NCBI GenBank assembly: GCA_937858165.1
Contig: CALLZA010000761.1
Coordinates: 1 to 5,226 of the forward strand
DNA length: 5,226 bases
Reading direction: 5' to 3'
DNA from: an uncultured Ardenticatenia bacterium
Lineage (GTDB): Bacteria > Chloroflexota > Anaerolineae > Promineifilales > Promineifilaceae
In this document: in pieces, positions 5,156 through 5,226 of the stretch
Layout: each line of letters opens with the position of its first letter
Position numbering within the stretch: the stretch's first letter is position 1
Program-made: the position numbers and the translations under genes
Notes under the pieces: model-generated
Told to the model about the DNA's origin: nothing
Database searches by the model: none
Seen by the model: the letters and a program-made list of their open reading frames with translations, nothing else

Positions 5156-5226
5156 ATAAAAAAAAAAAAAAAACACATATCTGAATGATGCGAGGAGGAA
5201 GATCCTAAACAAGACGAGTAAGAAGA
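5156..5226. other. Poly-A and unassigned library flank
   Basis: After AT, 16 A residues (5158-5173) follow P5, mirroring the T-run before P7 at the left end. The last 53 bases (5174-5226) match nothing I recognise and are not the reverse complement of positions 1-35. This is synthetic or read-end sequence, not genome. Confidence 0.85.

Noticed and set aside
4925..5188. Plus-strand 87-residue frame at the right end
   Set aside because: It passes through the C palindromes and then into the Nextera and poly-A sequence, so its C-terminus is synthetic.

Overview
The window is one sequenced library molecule, not a clean genomic contig. Positions 1-116 and 5086-5226 are synthetic: poly-T and poly-A runs, Illumina P7 and P5 sequences, Nextera index blocks and the 19-bp Tn5 mosaic ends. 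Only 117-5085 (4,969 bp) is natural DNA. It is GC-rich and uses the standard genetic code with strong G/C preference at third positions. The architecture (DinG with an N-terminal exonuclease domain, a lipoprotein pair with Pro-rich linkers, a secreted solenoid protein, and many intergenic palindromes) resembles environmental Chloroflexota such as Anaerolineae-type genomes. That assignment is inference from family resemblance and was not tested.

Layout of the natural insert, left to right. (1) The 3' part of a gene for a secreted protein (118-633, +), cut off by the Tn5 insertion. (2) A pair of inverted copies of one small palindrome (633-701). (3) A complete paralogue of the first gene, a predicted lipoprotein (715-1269, +). 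(4) A 70-bp array of degenerate 7-mers in two opposed halves (1251-1320), overlapping the end of that gene. (5) An extended -10 promoter placed so that the next mRNA should be leaderless. (6) A 941-codon dinG-type gene encoding an intact DEDDh exonuclease and an XPD-like iron-sulfur helicase (1347-4172, +). (7) A perfect 31-bp inverted repeat with a 3-nt loop (4171-4235). (8) A convergent gene for a small secreted beta-solenoid protein (4246-4815, -) with a strong Shine-Dalgarno. (9) A 270-bp upstream region (4816-5085) with no gene but three more palindromes.

The genes do not form an obvious single pathway. The two left-hand genes are tandem duplicates and probably exported. dinG is a housekeeping or repair gene with its own promoter. 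The solenoid gene is convergent to it. I see no defence system, CRISPR array, tRNA, rRNA or transposase. The most unusual content is the intergenic repeats: all three plus-strand genes end in a stop codon lying inside or sharing bases with a palindromic or 7-mer repeat, and two otherwise unrelated repeats share a 7-bp period and an opposed-arm layout.
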